A stretch of 64,000 nt of DNA from contig NZ_CP107996.1 in the NCBI RefSeq assembly GCF_036088315.1, positions 744,001-808,000 on the forward strand, in the 5' to 3' direction. Positions within the stretch are counted from its first letter, which is position 1. Each line of letters starts with the position of its first letter. The position numbers and the translations under genes are program-made. Source of the DNA: Streptomyces sp. NBC_00344 (GTDB taxonomy: Bacteria > Actinomycetota > Actinomycetes > Streptomycetales > Streptomycetaceae). The notes under the pieces were generated by a model. The model saw only the letters and a list, made by a program, of their open reading frames with translations, was not told where the DNA came from and did not search any database. This document shows positions 8,065-16,442 of this stretch, one piece after another.

Positions 8065-8730
8065 TCAGCCCGGGCACACGTTCCGGGCCGACGGGCCGGT
8101 CTTCTCCGCCGTGCCGGTGGCGAACGACTCGACGTGGGCGAGCGCACCGTTCAGGGCCGCCCGCAGCGGCTCCACGCTCCCGGCCGCCTGGTTCAGAAGC
8201 ATCCCGCCCTGGAACGCGGCCATGAGGACATAGGTCAGCCGGTCCGGATCCGCGTCGGCGGCGAGCTCGCCGCGGTCTCTCATCGCCCGCAGCCCCGCCC
8301 GGAAGAGGTCCTCCCAGCGCTCGAACCCGTCGGCCAGGTCGCCCCGGACGCCCGGCTCGTTCTTGAGCACCTCGCCGGCGAGGGATCCGTACGAGCAGCC
8401 GCCACGGCAGAGATCCTCCCGCTCGATGTACGAGTCGGCCCACAGCCGCAGCGCGGCGAAACTGTCGAGGTGGCCGAGTGCCGGGATCCGGTGAGCGCGG
8501 ATCACCGAGTCCGCCCGCCACGCGATCACCGCGCGGATCAGGCTCTCCTTGGTGGGGAAGTGCCGGCTCAGCTGCGACCCGCTGACGCCTGTCGCCTTGC
8601 GGATGGCCTCGTTGTTGGTGTTCTGCACCCCGTGCTCATAGATGAGCAGCGCAGCCGCCTCGACGATGCGTTCGCGGGTGGCGAGGCCCTTGGGTGTGAG
8701 CCGCCGCACTGATGCTTCCATGCCTGCCAT
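8065..8730 (-). CDS. TetR-family regulator with overlapping operator
   Basis: A 221-aa TetR protein. The helix-turn-helix reads IYEHGVQNTNNEAIRKATGV followed by SGSQLSRHFPTKESLIRAV. The C-terminal part contains a cysteine pair in LCRGGCSYGSLAGE, typical of the TetR_C_6/YcdC-like group. I place the start at the ATG 8728-8730 (a second ATG at 8719-8721 is also possible); the frame continues upstream but that sequence is not protein-like. A 22-bp imperfect palindrome covers both ATGs, so autoregulation is likely. It lies 107 bp downstream of an MBL-fold hydrolase on the same strand. Confidence 0.9.
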   Translation of the reverse strand: MAGMEASVRRLTPKGLATRERIVEAAALLIYEHGVQNTNNEAIRKATGVSGSQLSRHFPTKESLIRAVIAWRADSVIRAHRIPALGHLDSFAALRLWADSYIEREDLCRGGCSYGSLAGEVLKNEPGVRGDLADGFERWEDLFRAGLRAMRDRGELAADADPDRLTYVLMAAFQGGMLLNQAAGSVEPLRAALNGALAHVESFATGTAEKTGPSARNVCPG

Positions 8731-8741
8731 ACGGCAAGCAT
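8720..8741. promoter_or_regulatory. Palindrome over the TetR start codon
   Basis: On the minus strand the sequence is ATGCTTGCC-GTAT-GGCAGGCAT, 9-bp arms with one mismatch, covering both candidate ATGs. A TATGCT -10-like element overlaps its upstream arm. The position fits a TetR operator that represses its own gene at or near a leaderless start. Confidence 0.55.
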
Positions 8742-8837
8742 AGACCGAAAAGGGGCCCGGCAGCCCATAAATGGCCGGTGCGCCGTGCCGGCGCAGATCG
8801 GGCGAAGGTACGTGAGCGGGGCGACGCCCCCCTTCGC

Positions 8838-10025
8838 CTAGTCGGTGGCGCCGGCGGTCTTGCGTACGACCGTCTGAGCATGCTCGGCGGGAGGCGGCCA
8901 GACCGGCCAGCCACGCTCGGGAGACGCTGCCACCTTGCGCCACCAGGGCGTCACGACATGCCCGGCGGCCGGCTCGAACGGCTCACCCGGGCGGGGTACG
9001 GCGGCGGAAACCCCGGCTCCGTGCGCCGCGAACAGCGTTCTCTCGGCCGGTTCCTCCCAGGGGTGGAAGGCCAGGTTGAACGTGCCCCAGTGAATGGGCA
9101 GCAGCACACCGTGCGGCCGCCCGCCCTGCAGGTCGAGGTGGGTGCGCACACCCTCTTCCGGTGTCATGTGGATGTCGGGCCAGTAGTCGCTGTACGCGCC
9201 GATCTGGATCATGGTGGCGTCGAAGGGCCCGTGTTCTGCGCCGATGTCACTGAAACCGGGGAAATAGCCGGTGTCCCCGCTGTGATAGATGCGGTGCTCG
9301 GGGCCGGCGACGGCCCAGGACGCCCAGAGGGTGTGCTGCTGGTTGCGCAGGCCGCGGCCGCAGAAGTGCCTGGCAGGCGTGGCGGTGAGACTGAGACCGC
9401 CCACCTTGGCGGTCTCGTTCCAGTCCAGCTCGCGCAGCCGGTCGGGGGAGACTCCCCAGCGCTCCAGATGCGCGCCCACGCCGAGCGGTACCGCGAAGAC
9501 CGTGTCGGTGCCCGCGAGCGCGCGGATGGACGGGAGATCGAGGTGGTCGTAGTGGTCGTGGGAGATCACCACCACATCGACGGAACCGAGCGAGGGCAGC
9601 GGCACCGGAGCGGGGTGCAGCCGCTTGGGCCCCGCGAAGGAGAAAGGCGAACAGCGGTCGCCCCACACCGGGTCGAAGAGCACCCGCTGGCCGTCGATCT
9701 CGGCGAGCACGCTGGAGTGCCCCATCCAGGTCAGTCTCAGCCCGGAGACCGGAGGCTCGGCCAGATCGGCGATGGTCGTGGCGTGGACCGGCACCGTCCC
9801 GCCGGGGAACCTGAGGACCCTCTCCTCCTTGCGGAAGTAGACCTTGGCGAACTCCACCATGGAGGCGGAGGGCCTGGTGCTGGCTTCCACCGGATTGCGG
9901 AAGGTCCCATCCGCGAAGTTCGGGGAGCGACGGATACGCTCCATCCGCTCCCCGTCCGGGTCCGCGCCGAAGCCTTCCGGCCGCAGCGCGCGGAGCCGGG
10001 AACGCAGAGGACGGGAGTCGGGCAC
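8838..10025 (-). CDS. MBL-fold metallo-hydrolase, NAPE-PLD/UlaG-like
   Basis: A 395-aa metallo-beta-lactamase-fold hydrolase. Metal ligands are visible in SHDHYDHLD (motif HxHxDH), ARHFCGRG, HSGDTGY and PIHWGTFN. The N-terminal region RRSPNFADGTFRNP and the WMGHSSVLAEIDG strand are typical of the NAPE-PLD-like phospholipase/lactonase branch (YjcS/RomA type). The GTG start at 10023-10025 has GGAGG 5 nt upstream. A CATAAT element lies about 35 bp upstream of the start. Cytosolic, no signal peptide. Substrate unknown. Confidence 0.92.
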   Translation of the reverse strand: MPDSRPLRSRLRALRPEGFGADPDGERMERIRRSPNFADGTFRNPVEASTRPSASMVEFAKVYFRKEERVLRFPGGTVPVHATTIADLAEPPVSGLRLTWMGHSSVLAEIDGQRVLFDPVWGDRCSPFSFAGPKRLHPAPVPLPSLGSVDVVVISHDHYDHLDLPSIRALAGTDTVFAVPLGVGAHLERWGVSPDRLRELDWNETAKVGGLSLTATPARHFCGRGLRNQQHTLWASWAVAGPEHRIYHSGDTGYFPGFSDIGAEHGPFDATMIQIGAYSDYWPDIHMTPEEGVRTHLDLQGGRPHGVLLPIHWGTFNLAFHPWEEPAERTLFAAHGAGVSAAVPRPGEPFEPAAGHVVTPWWRKVAASPERGWPVWPPPAEHAQTVVRKTAGATD

Positions 10026-10250
10026 GGGGACCTCCAGGTGTTCGTTGTCGCTCTATTATGTGCGGCCGGTACGACACTGAGGGAATGCACCGGTGAACGA
10101 TGAGGCCGTCCCCGGCGGCGGGCCGGTGGTCGTGGCACCGCGGACGCCGCCTTCAGCGGGTATTCACCACGGTCTGTCCACGGTCTGTCCCCAGCCGTTC
10201 TTCGCCGTCCGGGCGCGGTCATCAGAGGCGGTCACCCTGCCGCGCACGTC

Positions 10251-11042
10251 TCACAACGGGAGCAGATCCGGACGCTTGGCCGCGACATGGTCACCCGACG
10301 ACTCACCGCGCAGCCGTCGTCCGATCCACGGCACCAGGTGTTCGCGCGCCCACTGGATGTTGTCCCGGCGCACCGCTGCCGAACCGCGTGGCGGCTCCGG
10401 CGGCCACGGCTGGTCCGGGTCCGCGGGTACCTCGAGGCCGAGGACCTGGGCGGCCCGCAACGCGACCCTGGTGTGCCCCTCCGGTGACAGATGCAGCCGG
10501 TCGGCGTCCCAGGCGCGCCTGTCCTGAACGGTCTTGAGCGACCAGAGGTCGAGCACCGGGCAGCCATGGCGTGCCGCGATCACCCTGACATGCTCGTTAT
10601 AGGTCGCGATCTTGCCCCGCAGATGGCGCAGGACCGGGACACCCCGGGTGTCGAACCCCGTGGTCACCATGACGGTGCCGACCGAACCGCTGAGATCGGC
10701 GAGCGCCCGCTCGAAGCGCTCGGCCGCGCCGTCCGGGTCGGAGCCCGGGCGGATGATGTCATTGCCGCCGGCGGAGAAACTCACCAGGTCGGGGGCCAGC
10801 TCCTTGGCCCGCGGGACCTGCTCGTCGACAATCTGGTCCAGCAGGCGCCCTCGGACCGCGAGGTTCGCGTAGCGGAAGGTGTGTTCGGGGACACGGTCGT
10901 CGAGGAGTACCGCAAGGCGGTCGGCCCAGCCGACGAAGGTGCCGTCGGGTCCGGGGTCGCCGACACCCTCGGTGAAGCTGTCGCCGATCGCCGCGTACGA
11001 CCCGATGATGTCCCTGTTTTTGAATGCCCAGTCGTCTGCCAC
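10251..11042 (-). CDS. SGNH/GDSL-family hydrolase
   Basis: A 263-aa SGNH esterase/lipase-fold protein. Block I is AAIGDSFTEGVGDP (nucleophile Ser), the Gly of block II is in NLAVRG, block III is FSAGGNDII, and block V is WDADRLHLSPEGH with the catalytic Asp and His. There is no signal peptide, so it acts in the cytoplasm; such enzymes deacylate or de-esterify lipids or sugars. The GTG at 11040-11042 is preceded by AGGA about 10 nt upstream. It is divergent from the phosphatase gene at 11246. Confidence 0.93.
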   Translation of the reverse strand: MADDWAFKNRDIIGSYAAIGDSFTEGVGDPGPDGTFVGWADRLAVLLDDRVPEHTFRYANLAVRGRLLDQIVDEQVPRAKELAPDLVSFSAGGNDIIRPGSDPDGAAERFERALADLSGSVGTVMVTTGFDTRGVPVLRHLRGKIATYNEHVRVIAARHGCPVLDLWSLKTVQDRRAWDADRLHLSPEGHTRVALRAAQVLGLEVPADPDQPWPPEPPRGSAAVRRDNIQWAREHLVPWIGRRLRGESSGDHVAAKRPDLLPL

Positions 11043-11245
11043 AAACGCCCATCCTGCACCTCGCGTTGTGACCTACGCGACCGTATTTAGGGGGTGACAG
11101 GCCGTGAGAAAAGCCACCCGGCTTCTTTGGGTGAAGCCGGAATAAGCCGCCCGCCGGCCGACTCCCACCGGGACGTCCGGCCAGGAAACCGATGTCGTAT
11201 CGTCAAAAACCGCAATGCCTGATCACACGCCCGGAGGAGCCCCCC

Positions 11246-12061
11246 GTGACGCAGCAGCTGCCGCAGGTCCCGTCGACCGAACCCGAGCTGGCCGGGGTGC
11301 GTAACTTCCGGGATGTGGGGGGACTGCCCACCGCGGACGGCAGGCGCGTCCGGCAGGGCCGGCTCTTCCGCAGCGGTCATCTGGCGCAGGCGACGGCCGC
11401 CGACGCCGCGTTCCTCTCCTCGCTCGGGCTGCACACGGTCTTCGACTTCCGCAATGCGGCCGACCAGGCCCTGGACGGTCAGGACGTGGAACTGCCCGGC
11501 GTGCGCAATGTGAACATCCCGCTCACCGACCCGGCGGACGGCTCGGAGTTCTGGAAGATGGTCCGCGACGGGAATCTCGGCGAGTTGCGCGAGATCCTGG
11601 GGGACGGCAGGGCGGCGGCCCGGATGGCCGCGTCCTACCGCTCCATCGTCAGGGACCGCACCACCGAGCACAGCCGGGTGCTGCACGCCCTGGCGGAGGA
11701 CAGCGTTCCCGCCCTGATGCACTGTGCGGCGGGCAAGGACCGGGCAGGTCTCTCGATAGCGGTTTCACTGCTGGCGGTGGGTGTGGAGCGCGACGCCATC
11801 GAGGCCGACTACCTGAAGTCGAACGATCCCCGGCGCCGCTACCGCGTGAAGCGCGGCGACGAGTCGGCGGCGGCGCAGTCCCCCGAGGTGATGGAGCTGC
11901 TCAGTCCGCTCTTCGAGGCACGCGCCGCGTACCTGGACGCGGGTTTCGCCACGATCGAGGAGTTCTGGGGCACCACCGACCGCTATCTCACCGAGGGCCT
12001 GAAGATCGCTCCGGAGACCCGGGAGAAGCTGCGCGCCCGGCTGCTGGACGGTACGGCCTGA
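11246..12061 (+). CDS. PTP-type tyrosine/dual-specificity phosphatase
   Basis: A 271-aa phosphatase of the PtpB/Siw14-like group. The N-terminus has the family mark GVRNFRDVGGLPTADGR and the catalytic loop is MHCAAGKDRAG (Cys nucleophile, HCxxGKxR). The C-terminal part carries the helical lid. Such enzymes act on phosphotyrosine or phosphoinositides. The GTG at 11246 is strongly supported by GGAGGAG 7-8 nt upstream; an upstream ATG in frame has no site. It stands alone, divergent from the SGNH hydrolase gene. Confidence 0.94.
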   Translation: MTQQLPQVPSTEPELAGVRNFRDVGGLPTADGRRVRQGRLFRSGHLAQATAADAAFLSSLGLHTVFDFRNAADQALDGQDVELPGVRNVNIPLTDPADGSEFWKMVRDGNLGELREILGDGRAAARMAASYRSIVRDRTTEHSRVLHALAEDSVPALMHCAAGKDRAGLSIAVSLLAVGVERDAIEADYLKSNDPRRRYRVKRGDESAAAQSPEVMELLSPLFEARAAYLDAGFATIEEFWGTTDRYLTEGLKIAPETREKLRARLLDGTA

Positions 12062-12067
12062 GCGCGA

Positions 12068-12196
12068 CTACTGCCGGGCGCCCAGCGTGAACAGCAGAAA
12101 GACGAAACCTGCGAAGAGGTGTCCGGCCACCAGATAGGCGAAAAGCCGTACGACAAGCCCCCTGGGGAACTTCTTCTCCTCGTTCGTGACGGACAT
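12068..12196 (-). CDS. DUF6126 single-pass small membrane protein
   Basis: A 42-aa protein starting MSVTNEEKKFPRGLVVRLFA, with one hydrophobic segment (about residues 18-38, LFAYLVAGHLFAGFVFLLFT) and ending GARQ. It matches what I know as the DUF6126 family, small Streptomyces membrane proteins encoded beside a cupin/XRE regulator. The ATG at 12194-12196 follows the regulator stop by 51 bp on the same strand. Its position at the end of the hopanoid block suggests a role linked to membrane hopanoids or their transport, but this is inference. Confidence 0.8.
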   Translation of the reverse strand: MSVTNEEKKFPRGLVVRLFAYLVAGHLFAGFVFLLFTLGARQ

Positions 12197-12247
12197 GACG
12201 CACCTCTCGTCCTTCGGTTCGGTGGGGTTCGGGGCTCCGGCCGGCGT

Positions 12248-12835
12248 TCAGTGCAGGTCCGGGCTCTGCAGCAGGGTGTGCACGAAGAGCAGCTCGGTCC
12301 CCGCACGGGTAGCGGCGGCGATCCGGTGCGGGGTCAGCGAGTCGAAGTGCGCGCTGTCCCCAGGCCCGAGTTCGTGGACGGCTTCGCCGAGGCTCAGCCG
12401 CAGCGTCCCTTCCAGGACGTACAGCCACTCCTCACCGGGGTGGACGCGTACCAGATCGCCCTGCGCCCCGAACGGCACCTGCACGCGCAGCGCCTGCAGA
12501 GCGCGTCCCGGCGCACCCGCCGTGTGGTAGGTCCAGCCGTCCGCTGCCACAGGCTCCCGGTCACCGCCACGGATGACGGGGTCACGCTCGGGCGGCGTCT
12601 CCCCGAGCAGCTCGGAGACCGTCGTACCGTAGATGCGGGTCAGGGAGAGAAGCATCGGCAGCGAAGGCTGCCTGGCGCCGGTCTCCAGTCGGGAGAGGTG
12701 CGCCGGGGAGAGGCCGGCCCTGCGGGCAGCGGCCTCCAGGGTGAGACGGCCGCGGCGGCGCATGTCGCGCAACCGTGGTGCGACATCGGGGAGCTCTTCG
12801 GCAGGAGCGGTCTCGGGCTTGCTCATGCCGTCCAT
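12248..12835 (-). CDS. XRE-family regulator with C-terminal cupin domain
   Basis: A 195-aa protein. Residues about 15-75 form an XRE helix-turn-helix (LRDMRRRGRLTLEAAARRAG, then LSPAHLSRLETG), and residues 115-190 form a cupin (HPGEEWLYVLEGTLRLSLGE, then GPGDSAHFDSLTPH). Proteins of this build bind tandem palindromes and sense a small ligand in the cupin pocket. A perfect long inverted repeat just upstream is the likely operator. Start is ATG 12833-12835 or the ATG at 12824-12826; neither has a strong ribosome site. It follows hpnO and precedes the DUF6126 gene, so it may regulate the hopanoid region. Confidence 0.92.
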   Translation of the reverse strand: MDGMSKPETAPAEELPDVAPRLRDMRRRGRLTLEAAARRAGLSPAHLSRLETGARQPSLPMLLSLTRIYGTTVSELLGETPPERDPVIRGGDREPVAADGWTYHTAGAPGRALQALRVQVPFGAQGDLVRVHPGEEWLYVLEGTLRLSLGEAVHELGPGDSAHFDSLTPHRIAAATRAGTELLFVHTLLQSPDLH

Positions 12836-12848
12836 TGAGACAGCGAAG

Positions 12849-12881
12849 TGCCTCAGAGGCAAATTTCTTGCCTCTGAGGCA
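12849..12881. promoter_or_regulatory. Double TGCCT-N3-AGGCA operator upstream of the XRE-cupin gene
   Basis: TGCCTCAGAGGCAA (12849-12862) and TTGCCTCTGAGGCA (12868-12881) are exact reverse complements separated by 5 bp. Each half is itself a palindrome, TGCCT-N3-AGGCA. It ends 13 bp upstream of the XRE-cupin start and 23 bp beyond the stop of hpnO. This is the expected form of a tandem operator for XRE-cupin regulators, probably used for autoregulation. Confidence 0.75.
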
Positions 12882-12904
12882 AAATCGTCAGCCTGCCGGA
12901 GGGC

Positions 12905-14302
12905 TCATCGGTTGGCGACGGCCTGTTTCATCAGTGTCTTTCCGAAGTCCCACATCAGTCCGCCGCCTCCATGCGCGTCGTCCATCACCGCGGTGAAGGC
13001 CGCGACGAAGCGGTCCACCTCGGGCTCTCCGATGCCCAGTGGCGGAATCAGCTTGATCACTTCCAGATGGTCGCCGGAGACCTGGGTGAGGATCCGGTGC
13101 CTCTGGAGCAGCGGCACCACCACCATCTGCGCGAAGAGCCCCTTACGGGCCGCCTGGAGTACGGTCCACCGGCTGCGGAGCTTCAGCGACGAGGGGCGTC
13201 CGAACTCGATGCCGATCATCAGTCCCCGGCCGCGCACATCGTGCAACAGCTCGTACTTCGGGACGAGGGCGGCGAGCCGGTTTCTCAGCAGATCGCCGAC
13301 GGCCCGCGCATTGGCCACGGTCTCCTCGTCCTCCATCACCGAGAGCACCGCGAGGCCCGCGGCCATGGCCTGGGCGTTGGAGCCGAAGCTGGCCGAGTGC
13401 ACCAGCACGCGATCCATCGACGAGTAGACCTTTTTGAAGATCCAGTCCTTGCCGAGGGTCGCGCCGACCGGGACATACCCGCCGGACAGCGCCTTGGCCA
13501 CACAGACCAGATCCGGCTCGACGCCGTCCTCGTGCTGATAGGCGTAGAAGTCGCCGGTGCGCCCGAGCCCCGTCTGTACCTCGTCGGCGATCAGCAGTGC
13601 CTTGTGGCGGTGCAGCAACTCCTGTGCCGCACGCAGGAATCCGGGCGGGGGCTCGAGCACCCCCTTGCCCTGGATGGGCTCGACGACGAAGCCTGCGACG
13701 TCTCCGCGCCGCAGTTCCGTTTCCAGAGCGGCCAGGTCGCCCATCTCGATCGCGGTGTCGGGCAGCAGCGGTGCGAAGCCGTCGCGGAATCCCTGCTCCC
13801 CGTTGACCGACAGCGATCCGGTGGTCAGCCCGTGGAAGGCGTGCGAGCAGTAGATGATCCTGGGCCTGCCGGTGGCGTACCGGGCGAACTTCAGCGCGGT
13901 CTCCACCGCTTCGGTGCCGCTGTTGCCGAAGAACACCCGGTCCAGGTGCGGTGAGTGGGCCAGTAGTCTCTCGGCGAGCAGGCCGGGCAGCGGCTGGCAG
14001 TCGAACCGGGTCAGATCCGCCAGTGACGCGTCCAGGACGTCGTGCAGCGCTTTGCGTACCACCGGATGGTGCCGGCCGAGCCCCATCACTCCGAAACCCG
14101 CGAGCATGTCGAGGTAGTCGTTTCCTTCGGCGTCCCAGAAATACGCGCCTTCGGCCCGTTCGTAGACCTTGTCGAAGCCGATGGTGTGGAGCATGCGCGG
14201 CAGCTGGTGGTTCAGGTACCTGGTATGCAGTTCATAGCGTTCGCCGCCCCGCTCGGCCAGCAGGGTGGCCAGGTCGAAGCCCTTCGGCGCGCCTTCCGTC
14301 AT
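12905..14302 (-). CDS. hpnO: Aminotransferase HpnO (aminobacteriohopanetriol formation)
   Basis: A 465-aa class III PLP-dependent aminotransferase. Marks include [20 protein letters not shown], then [13 protein letters not shown], and the PLP lysine in [15 protein letters not shown]. In hopanoid clusters this enzyme converts the ribosylhopane-derived aldehyde to aminobacteriohopanetriol, the main amino-hopanoid of Streptomyces. The ATG overlaps the dxs stop by 4 bp (ATGA), so translation is coupled. The C-terminal extension ending [16 protein letters not shown] is typical of the hopanoid-linked members. Family assignment is firm; HpnO function is by context. Confidence 0.9.
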   Translation of the reverse strand: MTEGAPKGFDLATLLAERGGERYELHTRYLNHQLPRMLHTIGFDKVYERAEGAYFWDAEGNDYLDMLAGFGVMGLGRHHPVVRKALHDVLDASLADLTRFDCQPLPGLLAERLLAHSPHLDRVFFGNSGTEAVETALKFARYATGRPRIIYCSHAFHGLTTGSLSVNGEQGFRDGFAPLLPDTAIEMGDLAALETELRRGDVAGFVVEPIQGKGVLEPPPGFLRAAQELLHRHKALLIADEVQTGLGRTGDFYAYQHEDGVEPDLVCVAKALSGGYVPVGATLGKDWIFKKVYSSMDRVLVHSASFGSNAQAMAAGLAVLSVMEDEETVANARAVGDLLRNRLAALVPKYELLHDVRGRGLMIGIEFGRPSSLKLRSRWTVLQAARKGLFAQMVVVPLLQRHRILTQVSGDHLEVIKLIPPLGIGEPEVDRFVAAFTAVMDDAHGGGGLMWDFGKTLMKQAVANR

Positions 14303-16179
14303 TCCGTCGTCTCCTTGGCTTCCAGTGCGGCGCTGATCCGTCCCGCGATCTCGACCGGCGTGAGCCCGATATCGGCCAGCAACTCACCGCGCTTGGCATG
14401 CGGGAGGAACTGCTCGGGAATTCCGAAGGTGCGCAGCGGTACGTCCACGCGGCCGTCGCGCAGTGCCTGCCCGACGGCCGAACCGACGCCGCCGCTGCGG
14501 CTGTTGTCCTCCGCGACGGCGACGATACGGTGTCCGGCCGCGAGCGGCGGCAGCTGTTCGTCGACCGGCTTGACCCATCGGGGATCGACGACCGTGCAGC
14601 CGATTCCCCGGCCCTCCAGCAGTTCGGCGGCCTGCAGACAGACCGGCGCGAGTACGCCGACGGCCACCAGCAGGACGTCGGGGCGCCCGGTCCGGCGCAG
14701 TACGTCGATTCCGCCCACCCGGTCGAGGGCTGCGATGGGCTCGCCCACCGACTCCTTGGGGAAGCGCAGCACCGTCGGTGCGTCGTTCACGTCGACGGCT
14801 TCCCGCAACTGGGCGCGCAGCTGATCGGCGTCACGCGGGGCGGCGATCCGGAGCCCGGGAACGGCCTGCAGGAGGGACATGTCCCACATGCCGTTGTGCG
14901 AGGCGCCGTCGGCCCCGGTCACCCCGGCCCGGTCGAGAACGAACGTCACCCCGCACCTGTGCAGGGCGGCATCCATCAGCAGCTGATCGAAGGCACGGTT
15001 GAGGAAGGTCGCGTACACGGCGACCACCGGGTGCAGGCCGCCGGTGGCGAGTCCGGCAGCCGAGGTGACCGCGTGCTGTTCGGCGATGCCGACATCCCAG
15101 GTCCGCTCGGGGAAGCGCTCGGCGAAAGCGGCGAGTCCCACGGGGTGCAGCATGGCGGCGGTGATGGCCACCACATCGGGCCGCTCGGCCCCGATCGCGG
15201 TGATCTCGTCGCTGAACACCGAGGTCCATGAGGCGCCGCCGGCCGGGGCGAGGGGCGCACAGGTCAGCGGGTCCATGACACCCACGGTGTGGAAGCGGTC
15301 GGCCTCGTCCTCAAGCGCGGGCCGGTACCCCCGGCCCTTCTCGGTCAGGCAGTGCACGAGCACCGGCCCGTGGAAACCTTTGGCCCGGGACAGCGCCGAT
15401 TCGACGGCCTCGATGTCGTGGCCGTCTATCGGTCCGACGTACTTGAGTCCCAGATCCTCGAACATGCCCTGCGGTGCGACGGCGTCCTTGAAGCCCTTCT
15501 TCGCCCCGTGCAGCGATTCGTAGAGCGGCTGTCCCACGACCGGAGTGTTCTGGAGTACGTCCTTCCCCCAGGCCAGGAAGCGTTCGTAGCCGTCCGTGGT
15601 GCGAAGCGTGGTGAAGTGGTCGGCCAGACCGCCGATCGTCGGCCCGTAGGAGCGTCCGTTGTCGTTGACCACGATGATCAGAGGACGGTCCGCCGCCGCG
15701 GCGATGTTGTTGAGGGCCTCCCAGGCCATCCCGCCGGTGAGCGCTCCGTCGCCGGTGACGGCGACCACATGGCCGGACCTGCCCAGCACCTCGTTGGCCT
15801 TGGCCAGGCCGTCGGCCCAGCCCAGGACCGTGGACGCGTGGGAGTTCTCGATCACATCGTGCTCGGACTCCTCCCGCGACGGATATCCGGAAAGGCCGCC
15901 CTTGGTGCGCAGCTTCGAGAAGTCCTGCCGCCCGGTGAGCAGTTTGTGCACATAGCTCTGGTGGCCGGTGTCCCACAGAATGCGGTCGACCGGTGAGTCG
16001 AAGACACGGTGCAGCGCGATGGTGAGCTCGACCACCCCAAGGTTCGGTCCCAGATGGCCGCCTGTTCTGGCCACCGCGTGGATCAGGAACTCTCTGATCT
16101 CCCCGGCCAGTTCACCGAGTTCCGCCGCCGGCAGCGCCTTCAGTTCGCGCGGCCCCCGGATACCCTCCAAGATCGACAC
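14299..16179 (-). CDS. dxs: 1-deoxy-D-xylulose-5-phosphate synthase (hopanoid-linked copy)
   Basis: A 626-aa thiamine-diphosphate enzyme that condenses pyruvate and glyceraldehyde-3-phosphate, the first step of the MEP isoprenoid pathway. GDGALTGGM (about residues 143-151) with the downstream NN is the ThDP/Mg site; [15 protein letters not shown] and the catalytic Glu region [13 protein letters not shown] are present. Full length. The GTG at 16177-16179 has GAGAGGGG upstream. Its place in the hopanoid cluster suggests a second, cluster-specific copy boosting C5 supply. It is separated from hpnH by 263 bp holding a strong hairpin. Confidence 0.96.
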   Translation of the reverse strand: MSILEGIRGPRELKALPAAELGELAGEIREFLIHAVARTGGHLGPNLGVVELTIALHRVFDSPVDRILWDTGHQSYVHKLLTGRQDFSKLRTKGGLSGYPSREESEHDVIENSHASTVLGWADGLAKANEVLGRSGHVVAVTGDGALTGGMAWEALNNIAAAADRPLIIVVNDNGRSYGPTIGGLADHFTTLRTTDGYERFLAWGKDVLQNTPVVGQPLYESLHGAKKGFKDAVAPQGMFEDLGLKYVGPIDGHDIEAVESALSRAKGFHGPVLVHCLTEKGRGYRPALEDEADRFHTVGVMDPLTCAPLAPAGGASWTSVFSDEITAIGAERPDVVAITAAMLHPVGLAAFAERFPERTWDVGIAEQHAVTSAAGLATGGLHPVVAVYATFLNRAFDQLLMDAALHRCGVTFVLDRAGVTGADGASHNGMWDMSLLQAVPGLRIAAPRDADQLRAQLREAVDVNDAPTVLRFPKESVGEPIAALDRVGGIDVLRRTGRPDVLLVAVGVLAPVCLQAAELLEGRGIGCTVVDPRWVKPVDEQLPPLAAGHRIVAVAEDNSRSGGVGSAVGQALRDGRVDVPLRTFGIPEQFLPHAKRGELLADIGLTPVEIAGRISAALEAKETTE

Positions 16180-16349
16180 GCTCGGGCCCCTCTCGGGTGT
16201 CTGTTCAGCTCACTCCGGCACCGGGAACCCGGCGCCCTCCGTCCGCCGCTGCCGGAGATCCGGCTATGGAACGATCCGCACAACGGCCCCGGCCCCCTCC
16301 GCCGGCAGTGATCCGCGCCGCCGTGGGTGCGTCCGTGACGGCCGCTGCC

Positions 16350-16396
16350 GGCCCCACCCGGATGCGCTGCGACAGACAGCGCGTCCGGGTGGGGCC
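16350..16396. terminator. Large hairpin between hpnH and dxs
   Basis: Arms 16350-16369 and 16377-16396 are 20 bp each with one mismatch and a 7-nt loop (arm core GGCCCCACCCGG). It lies 47 bp after the hpnH stop on the minus strand and ahead of dxs, so it probably ends or attenuates the hpnC-hpnH transcript. The rest of the 263-bp gap shows no recognisable gene remnant. Confidence 0.7.
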
Positions 16397-16442
16397 GACG
16401 GCCCGGGGAGCCCAGGTGTCAGAGGCTCCCCCGGTCATCACG

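Noticed and set aside
8731..8943. A 71-residue N-terminal extension of the TetR gene at 8065
   Set aside because: The extension is Arg-rich, overlaps the MBL hydrolase 3' end and crosses the probable operator.
16180..16442. Possible ispG remnant between hpnH and dxs
   Set aside because: No stretch in any frame resembled IspG; only a hairpin and low-complexity sequence.
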